DNA from: Rhizobiaceae bacterium MnEN-MB40S
GTDB lineage: Bacteria; Pseudomonadota; Alphaproteobacteria; Rhizobiales; Rhizobiaceae
Length of the DNA stretch: 64,000 nucleotides
NCBI GenBank assembly: GCA_024343425.1
Contig: BRLC01000002.1
Span: 62,001-126,000, forward strand
Direction: 5' to 3'
Shown here: piece after piece, positions 53,628 to 61,775 of the stretch
Numbering within the stretch: position 1 is the first letter of the stretch
Layout of the letters: every line of letters starts with the position of its first letter
Notes under the pieces: model-generated
Databases searched by the model: none
Told to the model about the DNA's origin: nothing
Seen by the model: the letters and a program-made list of their open reading frames with translations, nothing else
Program-made: the position numbers and the translations under genes

Positions 53628-54962
53628 CTAGCGGCGCAAGTTGCGCAACGCGACGAGTGAGACGAGTCCCATCTCTTCACGCAGACGCTTCGGCGGTATC
53701 TGGCGAAATCCCCTGTTACCCGCACGGCCTGTGGCGGCCTGGACGATCTTTCTGGCGATCCTGAAATCCATATCCTTCAAGGCGCCGCGATTTGAGGCGA
53801 CCCTTAGAACCGTCGCCAGCCCCGGCGCGGCGAAAGGGTTTTCGATATCCAGCATCACATTGGTTGCCAAGACGAGACTTTGAGCCCTGTCCGAGGGCGT
53901 TTCTCCGGCCAACCCCGCCGCCAGTCCGTCAATCCTGGAGCAGATGCGTTTGACGAAACGCGCCTGCAGATGTGGAGCAGGACTTAGTCCACCGTTGTAG
54001 GCGATCGAAATGCCAAGAAAATCAATGCGGGCGCCACCTTCATAGGCCGGATCGGCGGTTGACGGCATTCCGTTTCCGCAAAGCGCTACACGGCGCTCCT
54101 TTTCCATCTTTCTGCTCACGCCAAGTCGGGCGAGGATCGGCTCCAGATCGGCGTCCACCTGCTTCAGCGTCTGCAGATCGGCATGGGCCAGAATGAAGTC
54201 GTCGTTGTAACGCGCATAGAAGAGGCCCTCGACTCCGTTCAGGTAGACGTCCATTTCATGAACCGACAGATTGGACACCAACGGCGTCAGCGGCGTGCCC
54301 ATCGAGACGCCGTGCGTGCGCGTGAAGGACGAGCCATCCGGATTGCTAATGACCGGTCGAACCAGATCAACAATAAGAGACCAGGTTTGGTCATTGACGT
54401 CGCTGCGCGGATTTCCAAGACTGGCCACCTCTCGCATCGTCTTCCAGAGCGGCGCCGCCGGCCCCATGGGCAGGGATTCGCCAAACTTGCTGAAATCGGA
54501 TTTGAGAACGTGGAGCGCCGGCGGCCTTGGACCAGCCTGCCTGCGAAACCGACGGATAAAGTCTGAAAATGCAATGGCTGCGGAGAGATTGCTGCGTCCG
54601 GGCAGATAGGAATGTACGCCAGGCAGGCCATAGGCGCGGGCGTTGCGGGTCAGCAACTGGAACAGCACCGCCCCGACAATCTGGTCGACGAAAACAGGCC
54701 GATGCGCGGGCCGAACCTTGCCGTGGCGCTCCAGGAACCAGAGCGCCACCGGGCTTATGCGATACTCTCCGGCGGTAATGGTCTTCGCGATCCGGGACGC
54801 CAGCGCCCGACGGTCGGCGGCCGCGCGATAATAGCTCACGCCGGGCGCCGCGTCCGCAGATATTCGGCCGCTTCGCACGCGCTTGGAAAACATCTTGAGT
54901 ATTTCCGCCTCATAGACGGATCGGTCCTGCAGACTTGCCTCGATGTCGACCGGCTCAACCAT
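53628..54962 (-). CDS. Reverse transcriptase, non-intron type
   Basis: A 444-residue RT. Fingers/palm motifs in order: HGKVRPAHRPVFVDQIVGAVL (residues 80-100), YLPGRSNLSAAI (119-130), KSDFSKF with catalytic Asp156, GVSMGTPLTPLVSNL (218-232, Met where most RTs have Gln), ARYNDDFILA with Asp254/255, and DFLGISI (314-320). No maturase/X domain, HNH or DGR accessory region follows, so it is not a group II intron enzyme. The start overlaps the membrane-protein stop by eight bases, so the two are translationally coupled. Defence-associated (DRT/UG) RTs have similar size, but I cannot place it in a named class. Confidence 0.85.
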   Translation of the reverse strand: MVEPVDIEASLQDRSVYEAEILKMFSKRVRSGRISADAAPGVSYYRAAADRRALASRIAKTITAGEYRISPVALWFLERHGKVRPAHRPVFVDQIVGAVLFQLLTRNARAYGLPGVHSYLPGRSNLSAAIAFSDFIRRFRRQAGPRPPALHVLKSDFSKFGESLPMGPAAPLWKTMREVASLGNPRSDVNDQTWSLIVDLVRPVISNPDGSSFTRTHGVSMGTPLTPLVSNLSVHEMDVYLNGVEGLFYARYNDDFILAHADLQTLKQVDADLEPILARLGVSRKMEKERRVALCGNGMPSTADPAYEGGARIDFLGISIAYNGGLSPAPHLQARFVKRICSRIDGLAAGLAGETPSDRAQSLVLATNVMLDIENPFAAPGLATVLRVASNRGALKDMDFRIARKIVQAATGRAGNRGFRQIPPKRLREEMGLVSLVALRNLRR

Positions 54963-57033
54963 CAGCGCTGACCGTTTGCTTCTGTTCTGCGACAGTGGCG
55001 CTCGCGCGCTGCGCCAGGGATTGTCGCCATCTCTTCAAGCCGTCCTGGTCCGCTTCCGGGGGCAGCACGAGCAGTAAGCGTAGCGCACCCTGGCAAAACA
55101 CCGGGACCAGCACATGATCGCGGATCATGGCGACGTGCTTTCCATATCTGTAACTTTTCAAACCGGTTGTCAGCGCAAGCCGTGTGATACCGGGATCGAG
55201 GCGTTTCATGCCGATGTTACCCTCTCCGGTCTCCAGATCGACGAAGTCGCCATTTTCGAACATCGCCGTGAAAAGGGATTTCTGTTCATCAATCGGGTAT
55301 CGCGCGGCCTGTTGCTGCATGTCAGGCCAGCGCGACAGCAGGACGGTTGCGGCCGAAACGCCGTCGGAAAAAACCGGATCGCCGTGGCGCGTCGCGGCTG
55401 TTGCGCCGCCCGACATCACGGAAAGGTCGATATCCAGATCCTGCGCCTTCACCACATCGCGGTGAAAGAAAAGGAGTGAGTCCTGATTTCGGAACGCGAA
55501 ATGACCGTGTCCGGAAAGCCGCGCGCGAACGGCGCTGATGACCTGACGACGCTGAATCTCGGGAATGTGCGGCGCGAACCGCAACTCGCCGACGAAGAGA
55601 GGTCGCTCAACAGCCCGCAGCGTTTCGAACCATGCCGCCAGATCGAGCTGGACGGGCAAAACCTGCCTGCGGTTTCTGAAATGGTGCAGATTGATGAGAG
55701 CCACCAGCACGACGATCATGACCGCGGTGACTTCCAGCAAATCGGAAGCCGGCTGCGGATCAAGCCACACCAGCCACAAACCGAAGGCGAAGAGGCCGAC
55801 GCTGCCAACCACGGAACGGAGTCGCCCATCCGCAAACATGCGGAACTGGTAGACGCCGATCAGGGAGCGCAGCAGGAACAGCGGCGCAAGCGCCAACTGC
55901 AGTGTGAACGAGAAATCAATCGTTTGCAGCACACCAAGCGAGAAGCCCACGAGCCAGAACCATGTTGCAATAATCATTGCGACGACGATCACACGATTGA
56001 AGAAAGAGCGCCGTAACGCGTGATATTCCTCCGTCCGGCGCAACCTCACAAAATCGAAATAGAAAACCCTCGCCCAGTTGTAGCTGCCGGTCAGGGCCGG
56101 AAGCAGGAGATAGAAGAAGGCGAACGCGTTGATGATGTGCCAGGCCGGATCGGCGGCGGTGAAATCTATCGCGCGCGCGCTTCCCGACACGGAGCCGAGG
56201 AGTATCAGCACAAAGATCGCATCGAGCTGGAGACATAGTCCCGCGAGCAGGGAAAGCGCCGATCGCCCCGCAGGCAGGCCTTTGAGGAACGTCGAAAAAC
56301 CGACCGGCCTCAGGACCGACCCCAACGTGCGACCGGACAGCTCGTACACCCTCAGCGTATAGCGCAGACCAAGCAGGATTGAGCCTACGGACGCGGCGAG
56401 GATGGAGAGGAGCAAAGCCGCGGTGGGCAAAATGGCGTATCCGATCGCAAGAATGGCGATCTGGATGACAAGCGGCGCAAAGATCGACCAGCTTGGACGA
56501 AATATGCGCCGCGTCGCGTACATGCCGGAATGAATCGTGGTGACGGGCAATTTGGCGACCGTCTGCAGGAATATGAAGAAACTGTAGATCGCAACGATGG
56601 CGCCGCCTTCCGACGGCAGGATCTCGATAACGATCAAGAGGATCGCCGCGAACAGCGACGTCGCCCCCACCAGGCCCGACAGGGCGATCCAGTTGCCGAC
56701 CTCCTGATCTCTTTCCTGCGACCGCCCTTCTTCGGCGAGATCGCGCAGGCGCTCGCGCATGACTTCCAGAAATCCCCACCAGGCCCCGTCGACCAGAAGC
56801 GAGCCGACCCGCAGCGCGAGAACGATAAAGGCGTCGATGTGACCCAGAAGCCGGTAGACAAGGAGAAATTCGGTCGCCCGGGCCACAAACATCAACGTGT
56901 CGAGAATGACCACATTGCGCAACCGATACAGAAAATAGCGTCCCATGGAGCCGGTCACTGCGCACTGGAAGAAGGAAACCAGCTTGTCTTCGCTTTTTGC
57001 CGCCCGCTCGAACCAGGGGTCGATGCGCTTCAT
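54955..57033 (-). CDS. Polytopic membrane protein with C-terminal soluble domain, partner of the RT
   Basis: A 692-residue inner-membrane protein. About 12 hydrophobic helices occupy residues 15-460, in an arrangement like Wzx/MATE-type lipid or polysaccharide flippases (for instance SLLAGLCLQLDAIFVLILLG and ATWFWLVGFSLGVLQTIDF). Residues about 475-692 are soluble and of unknown family. ATG 57033. It is the first gene of a two-gene operon and overlaps the RT by eight bases. An effector or sensor membrane role in an RT-based system is one possibility; an unrelated flippase whose gene captured an RT is another. Confidence 0.75.
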   Translation of the reverse strand: MKRIDPWFERAAKSEDKLVSFFQCAVTGSMGRYFLYRLRNVVILDTLMFVARATEFLLVYRLLGHIDAFIVLALRVGSLLVDGAWWGFLEVMRERLRDLAEEGRSQERDQEVGNWIALSGLVGATSLFAAILLIVIEILPSEGGAIVAIYSFFIFLQTVAKLPVTTIHSGMYATRRIFRPSWSIFAPLVIQIAILAIGYAILPTAALLLSILAASVGSILLGLRYTLRVYELSGRTLGSVLRPVGFSTFLKGLPAGRSALSLLAGLCLQLDAIFVLILLGSVSGSARAIDFTAADPAWHIINAFAFFYLLLPALTGSYNWARVFYFDFVRLRRTEEYHALRRSFFNRVIVVAMIIATWFWLVGFSLGVLQTIDFSFTLQLALAPLFLLRSLIGVYQFRMFADGRLRSVVGSVGLFAFGLWLVWLDPQPASDLLEVTAVMIVVLVALINLHHFRNRRQVLPVQLDLAAWFETLRAVERPLFVGELRFAPHIPEIQRRQVISAVRARLSGHGHFAFRNQDSLLFFHRDVVKAQDLDIDLSVMSGGATAATRHGDPVFSDGVSAATVLLSRWPDMQQQAARYPIDEQKSLFTAMFENGDFVDLETGEGNIGMKRLDPGITRLALTTGLKSYRYGKHVAMIRDHVLVPVFCQGALRLLLVLPPEADQDGLKRWRQSLAQRASATVAEQKQTVSADG

Positions 57034-57209
57034 GAACCGCCTCGCAAATCAGGGTCTCCCGTTTCACTCTCTTTAACACCTGGTTGTATCGCAAAGAAAG
57101 CAACACGTCCCTCATATCCGCATAGCGCAGAGCTTGTTTTAATTCGGGACCTCGCCGATAGTGTTGGCCTTCACGACCGTGCGGAGACAAGGCGCTGACA
57201 CGCCAGGAT

Positions 57210-57992
57210 TTGACAGTTTTGGGCCTATCGGCGGGGCTTTTGACGGTGGCCGCCGCCTGCGTGATTTTCAGCGTGTTCGTCATCGACACGCAGTCGAGCG
57301 CGACTATGCGCCGGGCGGAGGAGGCAGCGCTCAGCAAAAGCAGCGTGTTCACGCTGAACTGGGCGCCGGCTTTCTGCAAGACCGATCCGAAGAATGAAGG
57401 CTGCAGCAGCGGGCGCGTGGAAAAGCTGGGCGACCAAATGATCATCCACGGGCTATGGCCGCAGCCCTACGAAAACGACTATTGCGAAGTTCCCGAAAAG
57501 GAAAAGCTGGCGGCCGAACACGGCCACCTCGATCAATTGCCGCCGATCAAAATCGCAAAGCCGACGCTTGACCGTCTATCGCCGTATTACTCGCGACAAG
57601 AAGACATGGCCTATGAGTGGCTGAAACACGGCACCTGTTCGGGCGTCAGCCAGGAAGAGTATTTCAGGGACATTGAAGATCTGTTCGCGCAGGTCAGCAA
57701 GATTCTCGACCCGGTGTTCCAGAGCGCCGCCGGTGGTGAACTGCAGGCGGACGCCATCCGCAGGCGGCTGGACGCGACGCTTGGAAGTCGCGCCGGGTCG
57801 CGCCTGAAGCTGACATGCGTGAAGGCGCAAGGCGTGTCCGGAGACGTCATCCTTGAAGCGGAGCTCTCCCTTCCGCGCGTCGAGGACCTGCGGCGAGACG
57901 GCGCGCTGAAGTCTTTGAAGGACCTCTTGCGCCACGCGCCGAGAATCGACGGGGGATGTCCGGGAGGCCTCGTGGTCGCGTCCAAAGACTGA
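57210..57992 (+). CDS. Ribonuclease T2 family protein
   Basis: A 260-residue RNase T2. Residues 1-28 form a signal peptide or membrane anchor (VLGLSAGLLTVAAACVIFSVFVI). The two active-site segments are IIHGLWPQP (catalytic His80) and YEWLKHGTCSG (Glu136, His140), with the expected cysteines. It cleaves single-stranded RNA through a 2',3'-cyclic phosphate in the periplasm or outside. TTG 57210 is the only start that keeps the signal sequence. It is divergent from the membrane protein/RT operon with a 176-bp gap. Confidence 0.85.
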   Translation: MTVLGLSAGLLTVAAACVIFSVFVIDTQSSATMRRAEEAALSKSSVFTLNWAPAFCKTDPKNEGCSSGRVEKLGDQMIIHGLWPQPYENDYCEVPEKEKLAAEHGHLDQLPPIKIAKPTLDRLSPYYSRQEDMAYEWLKHGTCSGVSQEEYFRDIEDLFAQVSKILDPVFQSAAGGELQADAIRRRLDATLGSRAGSRLKLTCVKAQGVSGDVILEAELSLPRVEDLRRDGALKSLKDLLRHAPRIDGGCPGGLVVASKD

Positions 57993-58010
57993 CCGGGAAG
58001 CCGCGCCGGT

Positions 58011-59177
58011 TCAGGCCGGCAGCCGCCGCTCCACCAGCCGCGCCCAGAAGCTTGCGCCGGTGATGATGGCCTCGTCGTTGAAATCGTACCGGGTGTTGTG
58101 GTGCAATGCGCCGTCTTTTGCAGGCCCGTTGCCGAGCCACACATAGGCGCCTGGAACTTCGCCCGAGAAAAACGCGAAATCGTCGCCGGCGGTGGATGGG
58201 GGAAACTGCGTGCGAACCGAACCGCAGACGTCCCGAGCCGCATCCAGCGCGGCTTCAACGGCGATCGCGTCATTGACCACCGGCGGTATGCGCCGCTGAA
58301 AATCGTAATCCGCCTCGACGCCGAAAGCCATGGCGACGCCACGAGCCAGCCGGCCGATTTCCTCCTCGAGCTGATCACGGACCTGTGGCGTGTAGGCGCG
58401 CGCGGTGCCGCCGATTCTGACGATGTCGGGAATGACATTGAGCGCTTCCGGATCGCCGGCCTGCACCGAACAGGCGCTCACGACGGCCGGCTGCAGCGGA
58501 TCGACGACCCGGCCGACGATCGTCTGAAGCGAGGCAAGGAAATGACCCGCCGCCGTAACGGGATCGCGGCCGAGATGCGGCTTCGCCCCGTGTGTGCCGA
58601 TGCCTTTGAACGTCACACGCCAACTGTCGGAGGAGGCCAGTTGCGGACCGGCCACGACAGCCATCTCGTCGACCGCCAGCCCCGGCATGTTGTGCAAGCC
58701 GAAAACCGCGTCGCAGGGAAACCGACGGAAAAAGCCCTCGTCGACCATGCGTTTGGCGCCGCCCCTGCCCTCCTCGGCCGGCTGGAAGATGAAATGCACC
58801 GTGCCGGAAAAATTGCGCGTTTTCGCCAGATGGCGCGCGGCCCCGAGCAACAGCACCGTGTGCCCGTCGTGACCGCAGGCGTGCATCTTGCCGTCCACCG
58901 TCGACTTGTAAGGCCGGTCCGCCGTTTCCGGCATGGCGAGCGCATCCATGTCGGCGCGCAAGCCGATTGCGCCGTTGCCTTCGCCGACCTGCAACGATCC
59001 GACGACGCCGGTTTTGGCGAGCCCGCGATGAACGGCAACGCCTGCCTCTTCCAGAAGGTCGGCGACGATGGCGCTCGTGCGCTCCTCTTCGAAGCCGAGT
59101 TCCGGATGGGCGTGCAGATCGCGCCGCAAATCGATCAGAAACGGCAGGTCATCGCGTATGGCGTCAATCGTGGGCAT
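58011..59177 (-). CDS. M20-family amidohydrolase (hippurate hydrolase-like)
   Basis: A 388-residue metallo-amidohydrolase. Metal ligands: DLHAHPELGFEE, HACGHDGHTVLLLGAA, EEGRGGAKRMV and a late GDDFAFF box, all typical of the IAA-amino-acid/hippurate hydrolase group. It cleaves N-acyl amino acids in the cytoplasm. ATG 59177. Convergent with the RNase T2 gene and divergent from the phosphoribosyltransferase gene; substrate not predictable. Confidence 0.87.
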   Translation of the reverse strand: MPTIDAIRDDLPFLIDLRRDLHAHPELGFEEERTSAIVADLLEEAGVAVHRGLAKTGVVGSLQVGEGNGAIGLRADMDALAMPETADRPYKSTVDGKMHACGHDGHTVLLLGAARHLAKTRNFSGTVHFIFQPAEEGRGGAKRMVDEGFFRRFPCDAVFGLHNMPGLAVDEMAVVAGPQLASSDSWRVTFKGIGTHGAKPHLGRDPVTAAGHFLASLQTIVGRVVDPLQPAVVSACSVQAGDPEALNVIPDIVRIGGTARAYTPQVRDQLEEEIGRLARGVAMAFGVEADYDFQRRIPPVVNDAIAVEAALDAARDVCGSVRTQFPPSTAGDDFAFFSGEVPGAYVWLGNGPAKDGALHHNTRYDFNDEAIITGASFWARLVERRLPA

Positions 59178-59219
59178 GTGTCACTCCGTATGAATAGTCC
59201 AGGAATCATAGTATCGGAA

Positions 59220-59939
59220 ATGAGCGACGAACAGGACCTGGAACCATTCATGCAATCCATCGATTTCTGGCAGACCCTCGAACCGCCCGGGACATGGGAC
59301 GCCTCGCGGCTGGCGCGGTTCGACGATCTCTATCCAGCATCGCTACCTGACGGACGCCAGATCGCCCTGCCGGTGCGCGTGCGATCGGGCGGCGAAGAGG
59401 CCCTGCCTTCGCTCATCCTGAACCAGGCCAGCTTTGCGGTCGTGGACGCGCTTTCCGAGGCGCTGGCGGCTCGGCTGAGAGACTACCGACCCGATGTGAT
59501 CGTCGGAATGCCGACGCTTGGCCTGACGCTCGCCGCCGAAACGGCGCGCAAACTCGGCCATGACCGCTATGTGCCGCTCGGCACCTCCAGGAAGTTCTGG
59601 TACGACGTCGCGCTGTCTGTCCCGTTGATCTCGATCACCAGCCCCGGTCAGGAAAAACGGCTCTATATCGACCCGCGCATGCTGCCGCTCCTGGAAAACA
59701 GGCGCTTCGTCCTCGTCGACGATGTAATCAGCACCGGCGCTTCGATGGCCTCCGGCTACAGCCTTCTGGAAAAATGTGCGGGCGAACCGGTGGTTCTGGC
59801 TGCCGCGATGCTTCAGACCCGTCGCTGGGAAGAATGTCTGGATTCTGCCCGAACAGGGCTTTCGCAGAAGGTCTGCAGCGTGTTCGAAGTCCCCCGGCTG
59901 GTTTCCGATGGCGCCGGCCAATGGATGGCGGACGCCTGA
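59220..59939 (+). CDS. Phosphoribosyltransferase family protein
   Basis: A 239-residue type I PRTase. The PRPP-binding loop is FVLVDDVISTGASMASG, preceded by DVIVGMPTLGLTLAAETARKLGHDRYVPLG and a WYDVALS stretch. Which purine, pyrimidine or other nucleophile it uses is unclear; it resembles APRT-like proteins of unknown specificity found in rhizobia. ATG 59220 and an in-frame ATG at 59190 are both possible. Might link to the purine salvage genes at 50.8-53.5 kb, but it is not adjacent to them. Confidence 0.75.
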   Translation: MSDEQDLEPFMQSIDFWQTLEPPGTWDASRLARFDDLYPASLPDGRQIALPVRVRSGGEEALPSLILNQASFAVVDALSEALAARLRDYRPDVIVGMPTLGLTLAAETARKLGHDRYVPLGTSRKFWYDVALSVPLISITSPGQEKRLYIDPRMLPLLENRRFVLVDDVISTGASMASGYSLLEKCAGEPVVLAAAMLQTRRWEECLDSARTGLSQKVCSVFEVPRLVSDGAGQWMADA

Positions 59940-59996
59940 ATGCAACGGGCGACGCCTTGCAGCGCCGCCCGAAAGACCGTCCCGTTGGAAAACGGA

Positions 59997-60659
59997 TTAT
60001 TTGGGCTGTGCGACGACCCTGAGATAGGGCTTCAAAGTCTTCCAGCCATCCGGGTACTTGGCTTTCGCTTCCTCGTCCGACACGGCCGGCACGATGATGA
60101 CGTCTTCGCCATGTTCCCAGTTGGCGGGCGTCGCCACCTTGTGCGCCGCAGTCAGCTGCATCGAATCGATCACGCGCAGGATCTCGTTGAAATTGCGTCC
60201 CGTGGTCATCGGGTAAATCAGCATCAGCTTGATCTTCTTGTCCGGCCCGATGATGAAGACTGTGCGAACCGTCTGGTTGTCGGCGGCGGTCCTGCCTTCC
60301 GACGTGGAGCCTTCTTCAGCCGGCAACATGCCGTAGAGCTTGGCGACCTTGAGTTCGGGATCGCCGATCATCGGAAACTCCGGCAGGAAGCCCTGCGTTT
60401 CCTCGATGTCCGCCACCCATTTGGAATGGCTGTCGACAGGGTCGACGCTCAGTCCGATCACCTTGACGTTGCGTTTCTCGAATTCCGGAGCAATACGGGC
60501 CATCTGGCCGAGCTCGGTCGTGCAGACAGGCGTAAAATCCTTCGGGTGCGAGAATAGGACGCCCCAGGAATCACCGAGCCATTCGTGAAACCGGATTGCG
60601 CCTTTCGTGGTCTGCGCTTCGAAATCGGGGGCTTCTTCGCCAATTTTCAAATTCGTCAT
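59997..60659 (-). CDS. 1-Cys peroxiredoxin (Prx6 type)
   Basis: A 220-residue peroxiredoxin. Peroxidatic Cys46 in FTPVCTTEL, with Arg in the DNQTVRTVF segment, and the longer C-terminal arm (WEHGEDVIIVPAVSDEEAKAKYPDGWKTLKPYLR) that distinguishes the Prx6 class. Reduces hydrogen peroxide and alkyl hydroperoxides in the cytosol. ATG 60659 chosen over upstream codons of no homology. Single-gene unit. Confidence 0.92.
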   Translation of the reverse strand: MTNLKIGEEAPDFEAQTTKGAIRFHEWLGDSWGVLFSHPKDFTPVCTTELGQMARIAPEFEKRNVKVIGLSVDPVDSHSKWVADIEETQGFLPEFPMIGDPELKVAKLYGMLPAEEGSTSEGRTAADNQTVRTVFIIGPDKKIKLMLIYPMTTGRNFNEILRVIDSMQLTAAHKVATPANWEHGEDVIIVPAVSDEEAKAKYPDGWKTLKPYLRVVAQPK

Positions 60660-61006
60660 GCCCGCTACTCCTCTATCAGGTTGCAAGACCCTGCGCACAG
60701 GCCGACGCTGCGACCGCCCGGGTCCGGATGAAGATATAGTCGCACACTCTTGTGAATGCGAGTAGCAAAGCGCTGCCTCTTGTGACCCTGATTGCGGAAT
60801 TCTTTTTCCAACACCGTTGTGTCGGCTCTCACTACGGTTATTTGCCGTGTCGAGTGGAAGAGCTGCGTTACCGAAATATCCGGTCCCTTGCACAATATTT
60901 AACCATCACAATGGGCGACAGCACAAATTAGGCACTTGACATGTAAAGCTCAAAAATGACACCGTACTGAACGTTCAGTAATACGACGTCTACGGAGAGC
61001 GCGTCT
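60660..61006. other. Divergent promoter region
   Basis: 347 bases between the divergent peroxiredoxin and glyoxalase-like genes, AT-richer in its second half. Holds a TTGACA at 60936 and the 16-bp palindrome at 60965-60980. No ORF with a plausible ribosome site. Confidence 0.5.
60965..60980. promoter_or_regulatory. Perfect 16-bp palindrome TACTGAACGTTCAGTA
   Basis: A fully symmetrical site 24 bases downstream of a TTGACA element and 26 bases before the glyoxalase-like gene start. The form is that of a TetR/AcrR-family operator. No TetR gene is encoded within this window beside it, so the regulator is elsewhere. Binding is inferred. Confidence 0.55.
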
Positions 61007-61633
61007 TTGCTCCACCACCCTCTAGACCATATACTGTGGGCTTCCGCCGATCTTGAAAACGGTAACTCGACTTTCGAGCATGTCACCGGCGTCAAGCCGG
61101 GCAATGGCGGCAGCCACGACGGAAACGGCACCCGCAATGCGCTGGTTTCCCTTGGCCTGAACTGTTATTTCGAAGTGATCTCGATCGACCCGGCGCAAGA
61201 CACGCTTGGCCCACGGGCAAAGCATATCTCCGGAATCACGTCGCCTGCCCTGCATGCGTTCGGCGTATCGGGAAACGACCTCGACGCCTATTTCGAAACA
61301 GCAAGCAAACTCGGACTTTCGGTATCCGCGCCGACCACGATGCAACGCGTCAGGAAAGACGGCGTGCTTGTGCGCTGGCGCGCGATCTATATCGAAGATC
61401 CGACCTGGGGTTACATGATCCCGTTTCTCATCGACTGGATGGATAGCGAGCATCCCTGGAAGACCACGCCGACCGGATGTTCGCTGGTCGATTTCCAGGC
61501 GCTTCACCCCGAAGCCGAGAGGCTTCAGCAGATTTATAGGGCCCTGGGCGTCGACGTTCCTGTCATTCGTTCGAATACCGCCGGATTTCTGTGCCGACTG
61601 AACACACCCAAGGGCGAGGTGTTGCTCACATGA
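61007..61633 (+). CDS. Glyoxalase-like domain protein
   Basis: A 208-residue protein with the Glyoxalase_3 type fold: PLDHILWASADLENG..FEHVTGVKPGNGGSHDGNGTRNALVSLG, then YFEVISIDP. It is a VOC relative of unknown activity. TTG 61007 follows GGAGAG at seven bases and gives the conserved LDHILWA start. First gene behind the palindrome; 142 bases before the sugar transporter genes, so it may belong to their operon. Confidence 0.78.
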   Translation: MLHHPLDHILWASADLENGNSTFEHVTGVKPGNGGSHDGNGTRNALVSLGLNCYFEVISIDPAQDTLGPRAKHISGITSPALHAFGVSGNDLDAYFETASKLGLSVSAPTTMQRVRKDGVLVRWRAIYIEDPTWGYMIPFLIDWMDSEHPWKTTPTGCSLVDFQALHPEAERLQQIYRALGVDVPVIRSNTAGFLCRLNTPKGEVLLT

Positions 61634-61775
61634 ACGCCTCCAGCGCGCCTGGACTCTTCATAGGAGCCCATGACCCGTCCGGGAAGACGGTCGCAACGGG
61701 CCGCAGCGCGCGCAACTTTGCTCCCCCTCTCAAAACCGTTCGAAATTCCAGCAACTACGTACAGGAGAAAGTGAG

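Noticed and set aside
53628..54962. Group II intron-encoded RT or classical retron RT
   Set aside because: No X/maturase or endonuclease region, no intron domain V-like hairpin near it, and no msr-msd upstream of the RT; it is embedded as the second gene of a coupled operon.
58098..59219. N-terminal extension of the phosphoribosyltransferase
   Set aside because: The in-frame extension is antisense to the M20 hydrolase and has shadow-like composition.
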